Positions 36,671-47,156 of a stretch of 53,621 bases of DNA are shown here, in pieces; position 1 is the stretch's first letter, and every line of letters starts with the position of its first letter. Source of the stretch: Desulfurobacterium atlanticum (GTDB taxonomy: Bacteria; Aquificota; Aquificia; Desulfurobacteriales; Desulfurobacteriaceae); assembly GCF_900188395.1 (NCBI RefSeq), contig NZ_FZOB01000011.1, forward strand, positions 1 to 53,621. The letters are read 5' to 3'. Made by a program: the position numbers and the translations under genes. The notes beneath the pieces were generated by a model. The model was not told the DNA's origin, ran no database searches, and was given only the letters and a program-made list of their open reading frames with translations.

Positions 36671-38803
36671 TTACTTATCCTCCGGCTCAGCATAGAATCC
36701 ACCACTTTTTCTGAGTTCCTTCTCCTCTTCCTCGTTAACATCAATTCTACTAAGCTTCATTCTTCCAAGCTTATCAATCTCTATAACCTTTACAGGAATA
36801 ATATCACCAACCTTCACTTTATTGAGAATATCCTCTTTAAGCTCAGGAGGAAGCTTTGAAATATGAAGCAATCCTATTTTTCCAGGGAACATCTCAACAA
36901 AAGCACCGTAGTTTTCCACCCTGGTAACTCTTCCAAGATAAGTATTGCCAACGGCAATATCCTCTGTTACATCGTGAATCATCTTTATCGCCTGAGCTGC
37001 AGCTTCCTCTGAAGGAGCAGAAACAAGCACTGTGCCGTCCTCTTTTATATCTATCTTAACACCGGCCTTATCAAGTATCATTTTTATTGTCTTTCCGCCA
37101 GGTCCTATAAGATCTCTTGTTTTCTCAGGGTCAATGTGGGTAGAAACTATCCTTGGAGCAAAAGGAGAAACCTCTTCTCTCGGTTTATCTATCACAGCAT
37201 CCATTCTGTCAAGAATGTAAAACCTTCCTTCCCTCGCCTGTTTAAGAGCTGTCATAAGAACATCCCGGGAAATACCTTTAACCTTTAAATCCATCTGAAT
37301 AGCTGTCACTCCTTTTCGTGTTCCTGCAACCTTAAAGTCCATATCCCCAAGATGGTCCTCATCGCCAAGAATATCTGAAAGAACAACAAAATTATCCCCT
37401 TCTATAATCAATCCCATTGCTATACCAGCAACCTGCGCTTTTATAGGAACACCAGCATCCATCAGAGAAAGACTGCCTCCACAAACTGTCGCCATAGAAG
37501 AAGAACCGTTTGATTCAAGAATATCAGAAACAACCCTGATAACGTAAGGAAATTCAGATTCATCAGGAATTACAGGAGCAAGAGCCCTTTCAGCAAGAGC
37601 ACCGTGCCCTATCTCTCTTCTTCCAGGTCCTCTCATAGGAGCAACTTCTCCAACACAAAACGGCGGAAAGTTATAGTGAAGCATGAACCTTTTTTCCTCT
37701 CCCGGCATAAGTCCTTCTACAAATTGATATTCCTCAGGAGTACCCAAAGTAGTAGTAACAAGTGCCTGAGTCTGTCCTCTGGTAAATAGTGCAGAACCGT
37801 GAGCCCTCGGCAAAACTCCGACTTCAACAGATATTGGTCTTATTTCATCAGGTTTTCTACCATCTATCCTTATCCTTCTATTTAGAACAAGCTGTCTTAC
37901 AAACTTCTTTTCTGCCTCAGCAAACGCCTCTTTAGCAAGTTTTGCCATCTCCTCCGGTATCCCAAGCTCTATAAACATCTCCTCTCTTAGAGCACGAAGC
38001 TTCATTCGTCTTTCATGCTTGTCAGGAATTGTGATAATAGGTTCTATCCTTTCCATAACCCATTTTTCTATCTTTTCCCTTGTATCTTCATCAAGAGATG
38101 GGACTGTGAATTCGTATTTCTCTTTTCCTACAAGCTCTCTCAGCTCTTCCTGAAGCTTTACTATCTTTTTAATCTCCTCGTGAGCAAACAAAATAGCATC
38201 AAGAACTTCCTCTTCAGGAACCTCTTTTGCCCCTCCTTCAACCATAACAACCGCTTCATCTGTACCTGAAACAACAAGGTCTATATCCGCTTTCTGTCGC
38301 TCCTCATAAGAAGGATTGATTTTAAGCTCCCCATCTATCCTGCAAACACGAACGCCTGCCACAGGTTTTTCAAACGGAATTCTTGAAATATGAACAGCTG
38401 CTGAAGCACCATTTATAGCAAGAACAGAAGGATCATTTTCCTGATCAGCAGATATAACAAAAGCTATAACCTGAACATCATTTCTAAAACCTTTTGGAAA
38501 AATCGGCCTTATGGAACGGTCAATAACTCTTGATTTTAAAACTTCTTCGTCGGAAGGCTTGCCTTCCCTTTTTATAAATCCTCCAGGAATTTTACCAGCA
38601 GCATAAGCTCTCTCTCTATACTCAACAAGAAGAGGGAAAAAATCTATATCCTCCCGCGGTTCATCAGACATAACAGCAGTTACAAGAACAACAGTATCTC
38701 CCTGAGACACAACAACACTTCCGTCAGCCTGCTTTGCAACTTTACCTGTTTGAAAGACAAGAGGTTTACCTCCTATTTCTCCTGAAACTTCTGTTATTGA
38801 CAT
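36671..38803 (-). CDS. pnp: Polyribonucleotide nucleotidyltransferase (PNPase)
   Basis: 710 aa. Two RNase PH domains (~1-225 and ~305-540) flank an alpha-helical linker. RNA-binding KH (HIDPEKTRDLIGPGGKTIKMI) and S1 (NTYLGRVTRVENYGAFVEMF) domains follow. It degrades RNA phosphorolytically from the 3' end. The ATG at 38803 has AAGGAGG seven bases upstream, and the in-frame ATG at 38824 precedes that site, so it is rejected. The rpsO-pnp order is the classical one; a hairpin lies between them. Confidence 0.97.
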   Translation of the reverse strand: MSITEVSGEIGGKPLVFQTGKVAKQADGSVVVSQGDTVVLVTAVMSDEPREDIDFFPLLVEYRERAYAAGKIPGGFIKREGKPSDEEVLKSRVIDRSIRPIFPKGFRNDVQVIAFVISADQENDPSVLAINGASAAVHISRIPFEKPVAGVRVCRIDGELKINPSYEERQKADIDLVVSGTDEAVVMVEGGAKEVPEEEVLDAILFAHEEIKKIVKLQEELRELVGKEKYEFTVPSLDEDTREKIEKWVMERIEPIITIPDKHERRMKLRALREEMFIELGIPEEMAKLAKEAFAEAEKKFVRQLVLNRRIRIDGRKPDEIRPISVEVGVLPRAHGSALFTRGQTQALVTTTLGTPEEYQFVEGLMPGEEKRFMLHYNFPPFCVGEVAPMRGPGRREIGHGALAERALAPVIPDESEFPYVIRVVSDILESNGSSSMATVCGGSLSLMDAGVPIKAQVAGIAMGLIIEGDNFVVLSDILGDEDHLGDMDFKVAGTRKGVTAIQMDLKVKGISRDVLMTALKQAREGRFYILDRMDAVIDKPREEVSPFAPRIVSTHIDPEKTRDLIGPGGKTIKMILDKAGVKIDIKEDGTVLVSAPSEEAAAQAIKMIHDVTEDIAVGNTYLGRVTRVENYGAFVEMFPGKIGLLHISKLPPELKEDILNKVKVGDIIPVKVIEIDKLGRMKLSRIDVNEEEEKELRKSGGFYAEPEDK

Positions 38804-38929
38804 CGGCTTCCTCCTTAAAAACATAAGCTCAATAGATATTATTTTTGTTTTTTAGATTTATGCAGAGATAGTATATCACCTGACACAGAACAATGGGAGG
38901 GGAAAATGTAGAAAGTAGAGATTGAAATA

Positions 38930-38946
38930 AGGGGGAAACTCCCCCT
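38930..38946 (-). terminator. Attenuating hairpin between rpsO and pnp
   Basis: AGGGGGA/TCCCCCT, a 7-bp stem with a three-base loop, lies just after the rpsO stop on the minus strand. The tail is TTATTTC rather than a clean U-run, so partial termination is likely, as in E. coli rpsO-pnp. Confidence 0.55.
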
Positions 38947-38963
38947 GAACAAAATTGAAAAAT

Positions 38964-39233
38964 TTACTTTCTTAGACCAAGCTTTAAAACAATCTCTTTA
39001 TACCTGTTAAAGTCTTTTTCCTTGAGATACTTCAGAAGTTTCTTTCTCCTTCCAACAAGCCTGTAAAGAGCTCTTTTGTTATTATTATCATGCTTATGCT
39101 CTCTAAAATGCTCTGTAAGAATGTTAATTCTCTCTGTTAAAAGAGCAATCTGAACTTCTGGAGAACCTGTATCCTTCTCATGAAAACCATACTTCTTTAT
39201 AATTTCCTGCTTTACATCTTTATCTACAGCCAT
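38964..39233 (-). CDS. rpsO: 30S ribosomal protein S15
   Basis: 89 aa S15, which binds the three-way junction of 16S rRNA helices 20-22. Visible features are [20 protein letters not shown] (conserved DTGSPEVQ), [25 protein letters not shown] and a basic C-terminus. The length is exactly that of E. coli S15. AGGAGG precedes the ATG at 39233. A leader hairpin at 39255-39282 may serve autoregulation. Confidence 0.98.
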   Translation of the reverse strand: MAVDKDVKQEIIKKYGFHEKDTGSPEVQIALLTERINILTEHFREHKHDNNNKRALYRLVGRRKKLLKYLKEKDFNRYKEIVLKLGLRK

Positions 39234-39254
39234 CTATATAACCTCCTGATTCTG

Positions 39255-39282
39255 TTTCACCGGTGACAAAGGCAAGGTGAAA
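39255..39282 (-). promoter_or_regulatory. Hairpin in the rpsO leader, candidate S15 autoregulation site
   Basis: On the minus strand TTTCACC and GGTGAAA form a 7-bp stem with a 14-base loop, about 20 bases upstream of the rpsO start codon. S15 represses its own translation through leader structures in several bacteria. The match here is structural only. Confidence 0.3.
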
Positions 39283-39391
39283 TTTATCAAAGGAAATCTT
39301 CTTTGTAAAGGGGTAATAGAATTAAAAAAACCTTATTTGTTACCCAAATTTATGGGATAATTACAACACTTAAGTTTCTTCCGGAGGACAA

Positions 39392-39571
39392 ATGTTTGAA
39401 TGGATTTTAATAGCGATTATAGCAGCGCTTGTCTTTAAAGGAAATCGGCTTATGGAACTTATAAAAACTTTTAGAATCGCAAAAGAAGAGTTTAAAAAAG
39501 GGAAGGAAGGTATTGAAGAAGAAGTAATCTGTGACGGAAAACCTAAAATAAAAGTTGTAAAAAGAAAATGA
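39392..39571 (+). CDS. Short TatA/E-like twin-arginine translocase protein
   Basis: 59 aa, starting at an ATG with CCGGAGG four bases upstream. The short membrane helix (EWILIAIIAALVF, residues 3-15) is followed by KGNRLMELIKTFRIAKEEFK, an amphipathic helix with the R-L-x-E-L spacing of TatA (FGPKRLPELxRxLG), then an acidic/basic tail. TatA subunits form the pore of the Tat system that exports folded proteins. Here F-K-G replaces the F-G hinge and the family Pro is absent, so it could be a divergent TatA/TatE or a membrane-anchor look-alike. It heads the rightward operon before a lipoprotein gene. Confidence 0.6.
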   Translation: MFEWILIAIIAALVFKGNRLMELIKTFRIAKEEFKKGKEGIEEEVICDGKPKIKVVKRK

Positions 39572-39590
39572 CACAATAAGGAGAAAAGTT

Positions 39591-40001
39591 ATGAAAAAAC
39601 AAATTTTAACAGTTTTAGTAGCGGGACTTGTCATAGGCTGTGCTCCTGAAAAAGCAGAAGTAAAGACAAACATCCAAAAAGAACCAATAGTTATTAAACC
39701 TGAAATAAAAAAAGTAACCCCAAAATTTTTCATCGGAAAGGTTTTAAGCATAGCTCCTTTAAAAAATAAAAGGGGATTTTATGTTCTGAAAGTCAAGACT
39801 AATGATGGAATAATTTACAACATTCAGATAGATTCACGTTATCTTATAAAAGGACTGACTACCACCATAGGAGATACATTAAGAATTTACGGTTACTCTC
39901 CTTATTCTACAGCAGTTGTCCCGTTTAAAATATCTTCCGTCAAAACAGGTCTATTTTATTACTACACTCCTTACTGGAAAACAAATCCGCCGAAAAGGTG
40001 A
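39591..40001 (+). CDS. Lipoprotein of unknown function
   Basis: 136 aa with a lipoprotein signal (MKKQILTVLVAGLVIGCAP, lipobox VIGC, lipidated Cys at residue 17). The mature part has a basic Pro/Lys stretch and a small beta-rich domain (FIGKVLSIAPLKNKRGFYVLKVKTNDG, TIGDTLRIYGYSPY). No known domain is recognised; a beta-barrel OB-like fold is possible. GGAG precedes the ATG. It follows the TatA-like gene by 19 bases. Confidence 0.75.
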   Translation: MKKQILTVLVAGLVIGCAPEKAEVKTNIQKEPIVIKPEIKKVTPKFFIGKVLSIAPLKNKRGFYVLKVKTNDGIIYNIQIDSRYLIKGLTTTIGDTLRIYGYSPYSTAVVPFKISSVKTGLFYYYTPYWKTNPPKR

Positions 40002-40064
40002 AGAGGGTAAAACCGGCTGGATGCTGGTATAATTCAAACTATAAACTGAATATTATGAGGCACC

Positions 40065-40472
40065 ATGGAAAAGTTACCTGAAAGGGATAACTTCTGTTTT
40101 GTATGCGGAAAAAAGAACCCAAAAGGTTTAAAACTTGAATTTAAAAAAGAAAACGGAAAAGTCTATACAACTTTTTTTCTTGATAAGTATTACCAGGGAT
40201 ACAGCAACATTATTCATGGTGGCGTCATATCAATGATACTTGATGAGGCAATGGCGCACCTTCAAACAGAAGAAGAAAGATTTTTAACAGGGAAAATTAC
40301 AGTAAAGTTTATAAAACCTTTAAAAGTGGAAGAAAAGGTAACAGTTACAGCATGGATAGAGAAAAACCGAAAAAGATTAAAAGAAACCAGAGCAGTAATG
40401 AAGAAAGAAAACGGAGAAACAGTAGCAGAAGCAGAAGCTATAATGTTTGTTAAAAGGGAGAACACTGAATGA
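40065..40472 (+). CDS. PaaI-type hotdog-fold thioesterase
   Basis: 135 aa with NIIHGGVISMILDEAMAHL, the hotdog catalytic segment (HGG followed by Asp/Glu), and the N-terminal DNFCFVCGKKNPKGLKLEF typical of the PaaI/THEM4-like group with a CxxCG pair. It likely hydrolyses acyl- or aryl-CoA thioesters; the substrate is unknown. GAGGCACC precedes the ATG at 40065. Its stop overlaps the next start (ATGA). Confidence 0.88.
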   Translation: MEKLPERDNFCFVCGKKNPKGLKLEFKKENGKVYTTFFLDKYYQGYSNIIHGGVISMILDEAMAHLQTEEERFLTGKITVKFIKPLKVEEKVTVTAWIEKNRKRLKETRAVMKKENGETVAEAEAIMFVKRENTE

Positions 40473-41590
40473 AAAATCTACTTATAAAGATGGCTGCAAT
40501 GATTTTTATAGGAGTAGTTTCAGCAAAGGCTACCACAACCGCACAGGTTATGATAGATTCCATCTCCATAAGGAAGCAACCTGAAGGAGAGATAGTCGGC
40601 ACTTTAGATAAAAACACAGAAATAACTTATCAAAACAGATATAACAACTGGATAAACACTTCCAGCGGATGGTTAAACAGTGATTTCACAAAACTATCCC
40701 CTCAAAACAGCTTTTTATTTACAGAAAAGATAGAAGGAACGTTTACTCTTATAGAAGAATCTCTTGAAGGAGTTTCTCTATACGGAAAAGAGATTTTAAA
40801 GGAAGGAAGCATTTTTCCTGTTATAAAATCTGAAAAAGGTATAACCATAATTGAAAAGAAGGGTGAAAAGATAGCAGTTCCAACAAGCAAAATAAAGATT
40901 GAAAAAGGAACTTTCCCGGCGGGAATAATTCTTAAAAATGGAACGTTAATTTCGGAAAAAGGAAAAACCCTGTCTTTCATAAAAGAAAAAACACCGTTTA
41001 TAAAAATCGGCAATTTCATAGCTGTTAACGGAAAGTTTGGCAATTTTATACCGATAACTCCAAAAGTGAATCACATTTCTGCTTCAAGCATACTTTCAAA
41101 AGTAAATATTTTAGTAGATACATTCAATAGTGCCAGGATATCAAGTGCAATTACAGAAAGGCTTGGATATTTTCCAAAAGTTCTACCTATAACACCTGAA
41201 GATATTCACATCGTCAACCTTGAGGAAGAAAGAAAAGGTGTTTTTTTAAACATTAAATATATGTTCTATGACCTTGACGGAAGCAAAATGAAAGACAGAA
41301 AAACAAGACTTATTCTAAAAAGAGGAAATGAAGTTTTCTGGGAAAAAGTAAGCAAAGAAGTCTTCTCCCTATCTCCTTCAGTTAAATTTGTGCAAATAAA
41401 TATCTTCCGCTACGACGGAAAAGGGAATTTTGAGAAAAAAGGATTTGTCGCCGTTGGAATAACCGATTTTAAAAAAGGAATCTGCGACGCTCCGCCTGAA
41501 AAATTTATGGAAAAGACAGAATCTGAATTAAGCGAAGACCTATGGTTCTTTGCAAATGAAGTTTATGAGAGGGTAGAAAATGGGAATTAA
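40469..41590 (+). CDS. Secreted protein with SH3-like domain
   Basis: 373 aa. A signal peptide (residues 1-~23, cleaved near ATT) precedes a bacterial SH3-like segment (QVMIDSISIRKQPEGEIVGTL to GWLNSDF, ~25-75). A long beta-rich region follows with no family I recognise, then a C-terminal domain (~205-370) with KVNILVDTFNSARISSAITERLGY. The SH3-like part could bind cell-wall peptides. It overlaps the thioesterase gene by four bases and the yggS gene by 11, so it is cotranscribed. Function unknown. Confidence 0.7.
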   Translation: MKNLLIKMAAMIFIGVVSAKATTTAQVMIDSISIRKQPEGEIVGTLDKNTEITYQNRYNNWINTSSGWLNSDFTKLSPQNSFLFTEKIEGTFTLIEESLEGVSLYGKEILKEGSIFPVIKSEKGITIIEKKGEKIAVPTSKIKIEKGTFPAGIILKNGTLISEKGKTLSFIKEKTPFIKIGNFIAVNGKFGNFIPITPKVNHISASSILSKVNILVDTFNSARISSAITERLGYFPKVLPITPEDIHIVNLEEERKGVFLNIKYMFYDLDGSKMKDRKTRLILKRGNEVFWEKVSKEVFSLSPSVKFVQINIFRYDGKGNFEKKGFVAVGITDFKKGICDAPPEKFMEKTESELSEDLWFFANEVYERVENGN

Positions 41591-42266
41591 AGAAAATATA
41601 GAAGCTATAAAAGAGCGAATCTCTAACGCTGCCAGAAGAGCAGGAAGAGATCCAGAAGAGATAACGCTCCTTGCAGCATCCAAAACAAGAGCCCCACAGG
41701 AGATAAGAGAAGCTTTCAACTGCGGAATAAAAGTGTTTGGCGAGAATAGAGTTCAGGAAGCAAGAGAAAAAATCCCGGCACTTTCAGACCTCCCGATAGA
41801 GTGGCATATGATAGGCCATCTCCAGACAAACAAAGTTAAATACGCCGTAAAAATGTTCACATTAATTCATTCTGTTGATTCTGAAAATCTCATTGAAGAG
41901 CTTGAAAAAAGAGCAAAAAAAGAAGAAAAAATTCAGGAAGTTTTAATAGAGGTAAAGCTTTCCCCCGAGGAAACAAAACACGGATGCAAAGAAGATGAAG
42001 TTCCTTTTTTAGTTGAAAAAATCCTTGAAAAAGAAAACCTTAAACTGCTCGGATTTATGACAATACCTCCCTACGTTGAAAACAGAGAAGAGGTAAGGCC
42101 TTACTTTGCAAAACTCAGAGAGATAAAAGAAGCGATGGAAAGGAAATTTGGCAGAAGATTCCCTCATCTTTCTATGGGAATGACCCACGATTTTGAAGTG
42201 GCAATAGAAGAAGGAGCAACAATTGTTAGAATTGGAACAGCAATTTTTGGACCAAGAAACTATTAA
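41580..42266 (+). CDS. YggS-family pyridoxal phosphate homeostasis protein
   Basis: 228 aa PLP-binding TIM barrel. The PLP lysine is K35 in LLAASKTR. Other family motifs are [71 protein letters not shown] and RIGTAIFG at the C-terminus. It buffers free PLP; null mutants in other bacteria show amino-acid imbalance. GAGGG serves as ribosome site within the end of the upstream gene. purL follows after 11 bases. Confidence 0.95.
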   Translation: MGIKENIEAIKERISNAARRAGRDPEEITLLAASKTRAPQEIREAFNCGIKVFGENRVQEAREKIPALSDLPIEWHMIGHLQTNKVKYAVKMFTLIHSVDSENLIEELEKRAKKEEKIQEVLIEVKLSPEETKHGCKEDEVPFLVEKILEKENLKLLGFMTIPPYVENREEVRPYFAKLREIKEAMERKFGRRFPHLSMGMTHDFEVAIEEGATIVRIGTAIFGPRNY

Positions 42267-42277
42267 AGGAGCGATGG

Positions 42278-44491
42278 ATGAAAAAAGAGATTATTGAAAA
42301 ACACCTGCCTTTAAACGAATATAAGAAAGCGGTTGAGCTTCTTGGCAGAGAACCCAATCTTGTTGAACTTGGCATATTCTCAGCTATGTGGTCAGAACAC
42401 TGCTCTTATAAATCTTCCCGTGTTCATCTTTCAAAATTTCCCACAAAAGCTCCGTGGGTTGTTCAGGGACCCGGGGAAAATGCCGGAATAATCATGGTTG
42501 ATGAAGAAAAAGGGATATGTGCGGCTTTTAAGGTTGAATCCCATAACCATCCCTCATTTATAGAACCTTTTAACGGAGCCGCAACAGGAGTTGGCGGAAT
42601 TTTAAGAGATGTATTCACAATGGGAGCAAGACCAATAGCGTGTATGGACTCCTTAAGATTCGGGGAACTTTCCGACCCGAAAATGAAATATGTGATGAAA
42701 GGAGTGGTTTCTGGAATAAGTCACTATGGTAACTGCGTTGGCGTCCCAACAGTAGGTGGTGAGGTGTATTTTGATAGCTGTTATCAAACAAATCCTCTTG
42801 TAAACGCTTTTGCTCTTGGAATTGTGAAAAAGGATAAGATTTTCTACGCACAGGCAGCCGGTGTAGGAAATCCTGTAATTTATGTTGGTTCAAAAACAGG
42901 AAGGGACGGAATCCACGGAGCAACCATGGCATCTGAAGAGTTCTCATCAGAAGAGGAAGTTGAAAAAAAAGTAAACGTTCAGGTTGGAGACCCGTTTATT
43001 GAAAAACTACTGATAGAAGCGTGCCTTGAAGCAATGGAAACAGAAGGAATAATTGCAATTCAGGATATGGGAGCGGCAGGGCTGACATCTTCTTCTGTTG
43101 AGATGGCATCAAGAGGAAATGTAGGCGTTAAACTTGACCTTGATAAAGTTCCCACAAGAGAAGAAGGAATGACACCTTACGAGATTATGCTTTCAGAATC
43201 TCAGGAAAGAATGCTTGTTGTGTGCGAAAAAGGTAAAGAAGAAAATATTATAAAAGTATTTAAAAAATGGGGCCTTGATGCATGTATTATCGGTGAAATC
43301 ATAGAAGAACCTGTAATAAGACTTTTCTGGCATAATGAAAAAGTCGCAGAGCTTCCAGTAAATATCCTGACAGATGAAGCACCTGTTTATTACAGACCTT
43401 TCAAAGTTCCACAGTATATAATAGAAAACAGAAGCTACAACCAGGAAATCCTCCCCCAGCCTGAAGACTTAAATGAAATAACATTAAAGCTTTTATCTTC
43501 CCCCACCATAGCAAGTAAAAGGTGGATTTATGAACAGTATGACCACATGGTTCAGATAAATACTGTTGTATATCCTGGCTCAGACGCTTCTGTTTTAAGA
43601 GTAAAGGAAAGCAGAAAAGGTATCGCTATAAGCTCTGACTGTAACTCAAGATACTGCTATCTTAATCCTTACGAAGGTGGAAAGATAGCTGTTGCAGAAG
43701 CTGCAAGAAATGTTGCATGCAGCGGTGCAACACCAAGAGCCATTACAGACTGTCTAAACTTTGCAAGTCCAGAAGATCCAGAAATAATGTGGCAATTTGT
43801 AAAATGCACCGACGGAATGGCAGATGCGTGTAAAATCCTTGAAACCCCTGTGGTAAGCGGAAATGTTAGCTTTTATAATGAAACCGCTCTTGAAAACGGA
43901 AAAAGAGCCATTTTCCCCACTCCAACAGTTGTATGTGTGGGCGTTCTGGAGAACGTTGAAAAAAGAATGACAAAAGATTTTAAAGATGAAGGTGATGTAA
44001 TAATCCTGCTTGGAGAAAATACAGGTAATATTTCTGGAAGTGAATATCAGAAGCTTATTGAAGGAGAATTTAAAGGAACAGGGCAAACAATTGACCTCAA
44101 GTTTGAAAAGACCCTTCAAAACAGCATTGTTGAAGCTATCCAGAAAGAGCTTATAAAAAGTGCCCATGATATTTCAGAAGGAGGTATAGCCGTAGCTCTT
44201 TTTGAATCTTCTTTCGGAAGAAACCTCGGATTTGAAGTAAATCTAAACGACAATATCAGAAGTGATTTTCTGCTTTTTGGAGAAGAACAGAGCAGAATCA
44301 TTATTTCTGTATCTCCAGAAAAAGAGGAAGAGGTGCTTGAATTTTTCAAAGAAAGAACCATCCCTGCAAAGAGAATAGGAGTGGTAAAAGGAAACAGAGG
44401 TATAATAAGTCATAATGGAAAAGAGGTCATAAATATCTCTGTAGAGGAGGCAAAACAGTATTACGAGACCGGCCTTGAAAAGAACCTTTAG
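42278..44491 (+). CDS. purL: Phosphoribosylformylglycinamidine synthase, small-type PurL
   Basis: 737 aa FGAM synthase catalytic subunit of the PurL-PurQ-PurS type (no C-terminal amidotransferase domain). It catalyses the fourth step of purine synthesis, FGAR to FGAM. Motifs include [53 protein letters not shown]-type [11 protein letters not shown], and the second half with [11 protein letters not shown] and [14 protein letters not shown]. purQ and purS must be elsewhere. AAAGGAG lies before the ATG. Its last 17 bases overlap the downstream kinase gene. Confidence 0.97.
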   Translation: MKKEIIEKHLPLNEYKKAVELLGREPNLVELGIFSAMWSEHCSYKSSRVHLSKFPTKAPWVVQGPGENAGIIMVDEEKGICAAFKVESHNHPSFIEPFNGAATGVGGILRDVFTMGARPIACMDSLRFGELSDPKMKYVMKGVVSGISHYGNCVGVPTVGGEVYFDSCYQTNPLVNAFALGIVKKDKIFYAQAAGVGNPVIYVGSKTGRDGIHGATMASEEFSSEEEVEKKVNVQVGDPFIEKLLIEACLEAMETEGIIAIQDMGAAGLTSSSVEMASRGNVGVKLDLDKVPTREEGMTPYEIMLSESQERMLVVCEKGKEENIIKVFKKWGLDACIIGEIIEEPVIRLFWHNEKVAELPVNILTDEAPVYYRPFKVPQYIIENRSYNQEILPQPEDLNEITLKLLSSPTIASKRWIYEQYDHMVQINTVVYPGSDASVLRVKESRKGIAISSDCNSRYCYLNPYEGGKIAVAEAARNVACSGATPRAITDCLNFASPEDPEIMWQFVKCTDGMADACKILETPVVSGNVSFYNETALENGKRAIFPTPTVVCVGVLENVEKRMTKDFKDEGDVIILLGENTGNISGSEYQKLIEGEFKGTGQTIDLKFEKTLQNSIVEAIQKELIKSAHDISEGGIAVALFESSFGRNLGFEVNLNDNIRSDFLLFGEEQSRIIISVSPEKEEEVLEFFKERTIPAKRIGVVKGNRGIISHNGKEVINISVEEAKQYYETGLEKNL

Positions 44492-45692
44492 GGAAAGAGA
44501 TTTTTTAAAAGATTTTTTTCTCTACTATAAACTTTCAAGAGTAATATTTGCTGTATCTCTACTGCTTATTATCCTTTCCCTCTCGTTTTTACGGGAGGGA
44601 GCTTTCTCCTACACCAATCCCGCAATAGTTATCTTTATCTATTCAATAGTAGCAATGGCTTCCCTATTCTATAAAAAAGAGAACCCTTTAGATTTCCTTC
44701 TTGACATAATATTTATCTCCGCTCTAATAAGAAGCAATCTACTATACTGGGACTATGTATCAATACTTTATCTGTTCCCGATATTTTTCTCCTCGCTCTT
44801 TCTTGAGAAACCATACACAATCATATTTCCTGTTATAAGCCTTATAATCTACGGTGGAATTATCTACACAACAGGATACTATTCACAACAGGAGATATTA
44901 ATAAAACTATTTCTGAACGGTGTAGCCTTTTTCTCCATCTACTTTGCAGGAAAAGCATTTGAGAAAAAACTGAAAACTCAATCACTTTACATTTTAGAAC
45001 TTGAAAAGGAAAAGAGAAAAAATGAAGTATTCAAAAGACTTTACCACATAAGTGCTGACCTTGCACATGAAATTAAAAACCCCGTTGCATCAATAAAAGC
45101 AGCTGTAGAACTTTTAGATGAAGCTGAAAAACCAAACAGAAAACTCCTTAACCTTATAAAAAAAGAAACCATAAGACTTTCAAACATAGTAAACGATTTT
45201 TTAATACTCTCAAGACCACTTGATATGCAAAAGTCTGAAATATCAATAATAGAACTTATAAAGAATATTGTCGATTCTTTAAAAGTTATCCATCCCGATA
45301 AAAAAACAAAGGTAAATTTAAAAACCGATAGAAACTTAAAACTACTCTTACCTTATAAGTCATTTTTTTCAGCTATCTCAAATCTTATAAAAAACAGCTT
45401 TGAATGGGCAGAAAGTGAAGTGGAAATAACTGTAGAAGAGACAGAGAAAACTGTTAAAATAATTATAAAAGACGACGGACCGGGAATAAAAAAGGAACAT
45501 TTAGATACTATATTTGAACCTTTCTTCACAACGAAGAAAGAAGGAAGTGGACTTGGACTTGCAATAGCAAAGCGGGTGGCAATAGAACTTGGAGGAAACT
45601 TAACAGTAAAAAATTCCCCTGAGAAAGGAGCAATTTTCATATTTGAAATACCAAAAAAGAAGAGAACAGAAGATGAAAGCGCTTATAGTTGA
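44475..45692 (+). CDS. Membrane sensor histidine kinase (PilS/NtrB-like)
   Basis: 405 aa. Five or six hydrophobic helices in residues 15-170 form the membrane sensor, with no large periplasmic domain, similar to PilS. The catalytic core has [23 protein letters not shown] (H box), [13 protein letters not shown] (N box), IKDDGPGI (G1), [21 protein letters not shown] (F/G2). The TTG at 44475 is the start, lying inside the end of purL. It overlaps the response-regulator gene by 20 bases and so forms a pair with it. Stimulus unknown. Confidence 0.92.
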   Translation: MKRTFRERDFLKDFFLYYKLSRVIFAVSLLLIILSLSFLREGAFSYTNPAIVIFIYSIVAMASLFYKKENPLDFLLDIIFISALIRSNLLYWDYVSILYLFPIFFSSLFLEKPYTIIFPVISLIIYGGIIYTTGYYSQQEILIKLFLNGVAFFSIYFAGKAFEKKLKTQSLYILELEKEKRKNEVFKRLYHISADLAHEIKNPVASIKAAVELLDEAEKPNRKLLNLIKKETIRLSNIVNDFLILSRPLDMQKSEISIIELIKNIVDSLKVIHPDKKTKVNLKTDRNLKLLLPYKSFFSAISNLIKNSFEWAESEVEITVEETEKTVKIIIKDDGPGIKKEHLDTIFEPFFTTKKEGSGLGLAIAKRVAIELGGNLTVKNSPEKGAIFIFEIPKKKRTEDESAYS

Positions 45693-47019
45693 TGATGAGA
45701 AAAGCATCAGGGATATACTATCCATAATGCTTTCAGAGTTTAACTTTGACATTGAAGAAGCAGAAACCGTAAAAGAAGCCAGTAAAAAGCTAAATGAAAG
45801 CAGGTTTGACCTTCTACTTCTTGACCTTAGATTGCCTGACGGCCACGGTATGGACATACTGAGAACTCTCAGGGAAAAAGGTAAAAAAACAGAAGTGATA
45901 ATTATCACTGCCTTTGGTTCGGCAGAAACTGCACAGGAAGCGTTAAAACTCGGAGCGTTTGATTATGTCACAAAACCTTTTGATGTTTCAGAATTAAGAC
46001 TGATACTGAGAAATGTAAAGAAAAAAATAGAGCTTGAAAAGAAAGTTGAAGAGTATGAAAAAACATATAAAGAGTTCATAGGAGAATCTCCCCAAATCCG
46101 CAGGATAAAAGAGTTCATAAAAAAAATAGCTCCCTTTGACACAAACGTGCTTATACTTGGGGAAAGCGGAACAGGAAAAGAGGTTGTGGCACAAACAATT
46201 CATCAATTAAGCCACAGGAAAGACAAACCCTTTATAGCAATAAACTGTGCATCTCTTCCGTCAGAACTTCTTGAAAGTGAACTTTTTGGATATAAAAAAG
46301 GAGCTTTTACAGGTGCAGTATCAAACAAAAAAGGTCTCATAGAACAGGCTGACGGCGGAACACTTTTTCTTGATGAAATAGGAGACATGCCTCTTCCCCT
46401 TCAGGCAAAAATTCTAAGATTCATAGAGGATAGAAAAATCCGCCCTATTGGAAGCCTTGAAGAGAAAGAGGTGGACGTTCGGATAATTGCTGCTACCAAC
46501 AAAAACCTTGAAGAGCTTATAAACAAAGGACTGTTTCGTGAAGACCTTTACTACAGACTTTCAACCATAACTGTAGAACTACCTCCTCTAAGAGAAAGAA
46601 AAGAGGACATTCCTCTTCTTGTTAAATATTTCCTTGAAAAACTTTCAAAAAAATACAAAAAAGAGATAAAAAGAATAGACCCGGACTTTTTAGACTATCT
46701 TTATTCCCTGCCTTTTAAGGGAAACGTAAGGGAACTCAGAAATATTGTTGAAAAGGCGATTATTCTTTCTGACGGAGAAACTCTTACAATTCCGGGAAAA
46801 AGAGAAAAGGAACTAACTTCCAAAATAAAAATCGGGGATTTTCCAGAAAATGGGGTAAATCTTAAAAAAATCCTTGAAGAAACAGAAAAATTTTACCTGA
46901 AAAAAGCCCTTGAAAAGGCAAGCGGGAAAAAGATAGAAGCTGCAAAACTGCTGGGTTTGACCTTCAGAGAGTTCCGTTATAGACTTTCAAAGTATCAAAT
47001 TGAAGACAAATTAAGCTAA
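45673..47019 (+). CDS. NtrC-family sigma-54-dependent response regulator
   Basis: 448 aa from the ATG at 45673 (preceded by AGAAGAG/AGAAG). Receiver domain with [20 protein letters not shown] (phospho-Asp) and YVTKPFDV. AAA+ domain with Walker A GESGTGKE, the standard GAFTGA loop, Walker B LFLDEIGDMPLPLQ and arginine-rich YRLSTITVELPPLRER. The C-terminal Fis-type HTH is KKIEAAKLLGLTFREFRYRL. It activates sigma-54 promoters, none of which I could place in this window. An in-frame start at 45643 falls inside the kinase gene and lacks a ribosome site. Confidence 0.94.
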   Translation: MKALIVDDEKSIRDILSIMLSEFNFDIEEAETVKEASKKLNESRFDLLLLDLRLPDGHGMDILRTLREKGKKTEVIIITAFGSAETAQEALKLGAFDYVTKPFDVSELRLILRNVKKKIELEKKVEEYEKTYKEFIGESPQIRRIKEFIKKIAPFDTNVLILGESGTGKEVVAQTIHQLSHRKDKPFIAINCASLPSELLESELFGYKKGAFTGAVSNKKGLIEQADGGTLFLDEIGDMPLPLQAKILRFIEDRKIRPIGSLEEKEVDVRIIAATNKNLEELINKGLFREDLYYRLSTITVELPPLRERKEDIPLLVKYFLEKLSKKYKKEIKRIDPDFLDYLYSLPFKGNVRELRNIVEKAIILSDGETLTIPGKREKELTSKIKIGDFPENGVNLKKILEETEKFYLKKALEKASGKKIEAAKLLGLTFREFRYRLSKYQIEDKLS

Positions 47020-47084
47020 CTTTAGTTGGCTGTGATAGAAATTTAACATAATATTTACACTGTTTTAGATAAACTTAAATATTG

Positions 47085-47113
47085 TTGACACTACATATTC
47101 TCTCTGTTATTAT
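47085..47113 (+). promoter_or_regulatory. Sigma-70 promoter of the multiheme cytochrome gene
   Basis: TTGACA (47085-47090), 17 bases, TATTAT (47108-47113). The -35 is consensus and the spacing ideal. The ATG at 47157 is preceded by AGGAGGG, giving a leader of about 40 bases. Confidence 0.75.
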
Positions 47114-47156
47114 TAGTTGTAAAGTTGAAAATCCCAAAGCAGGAGGGTCGTTAATA

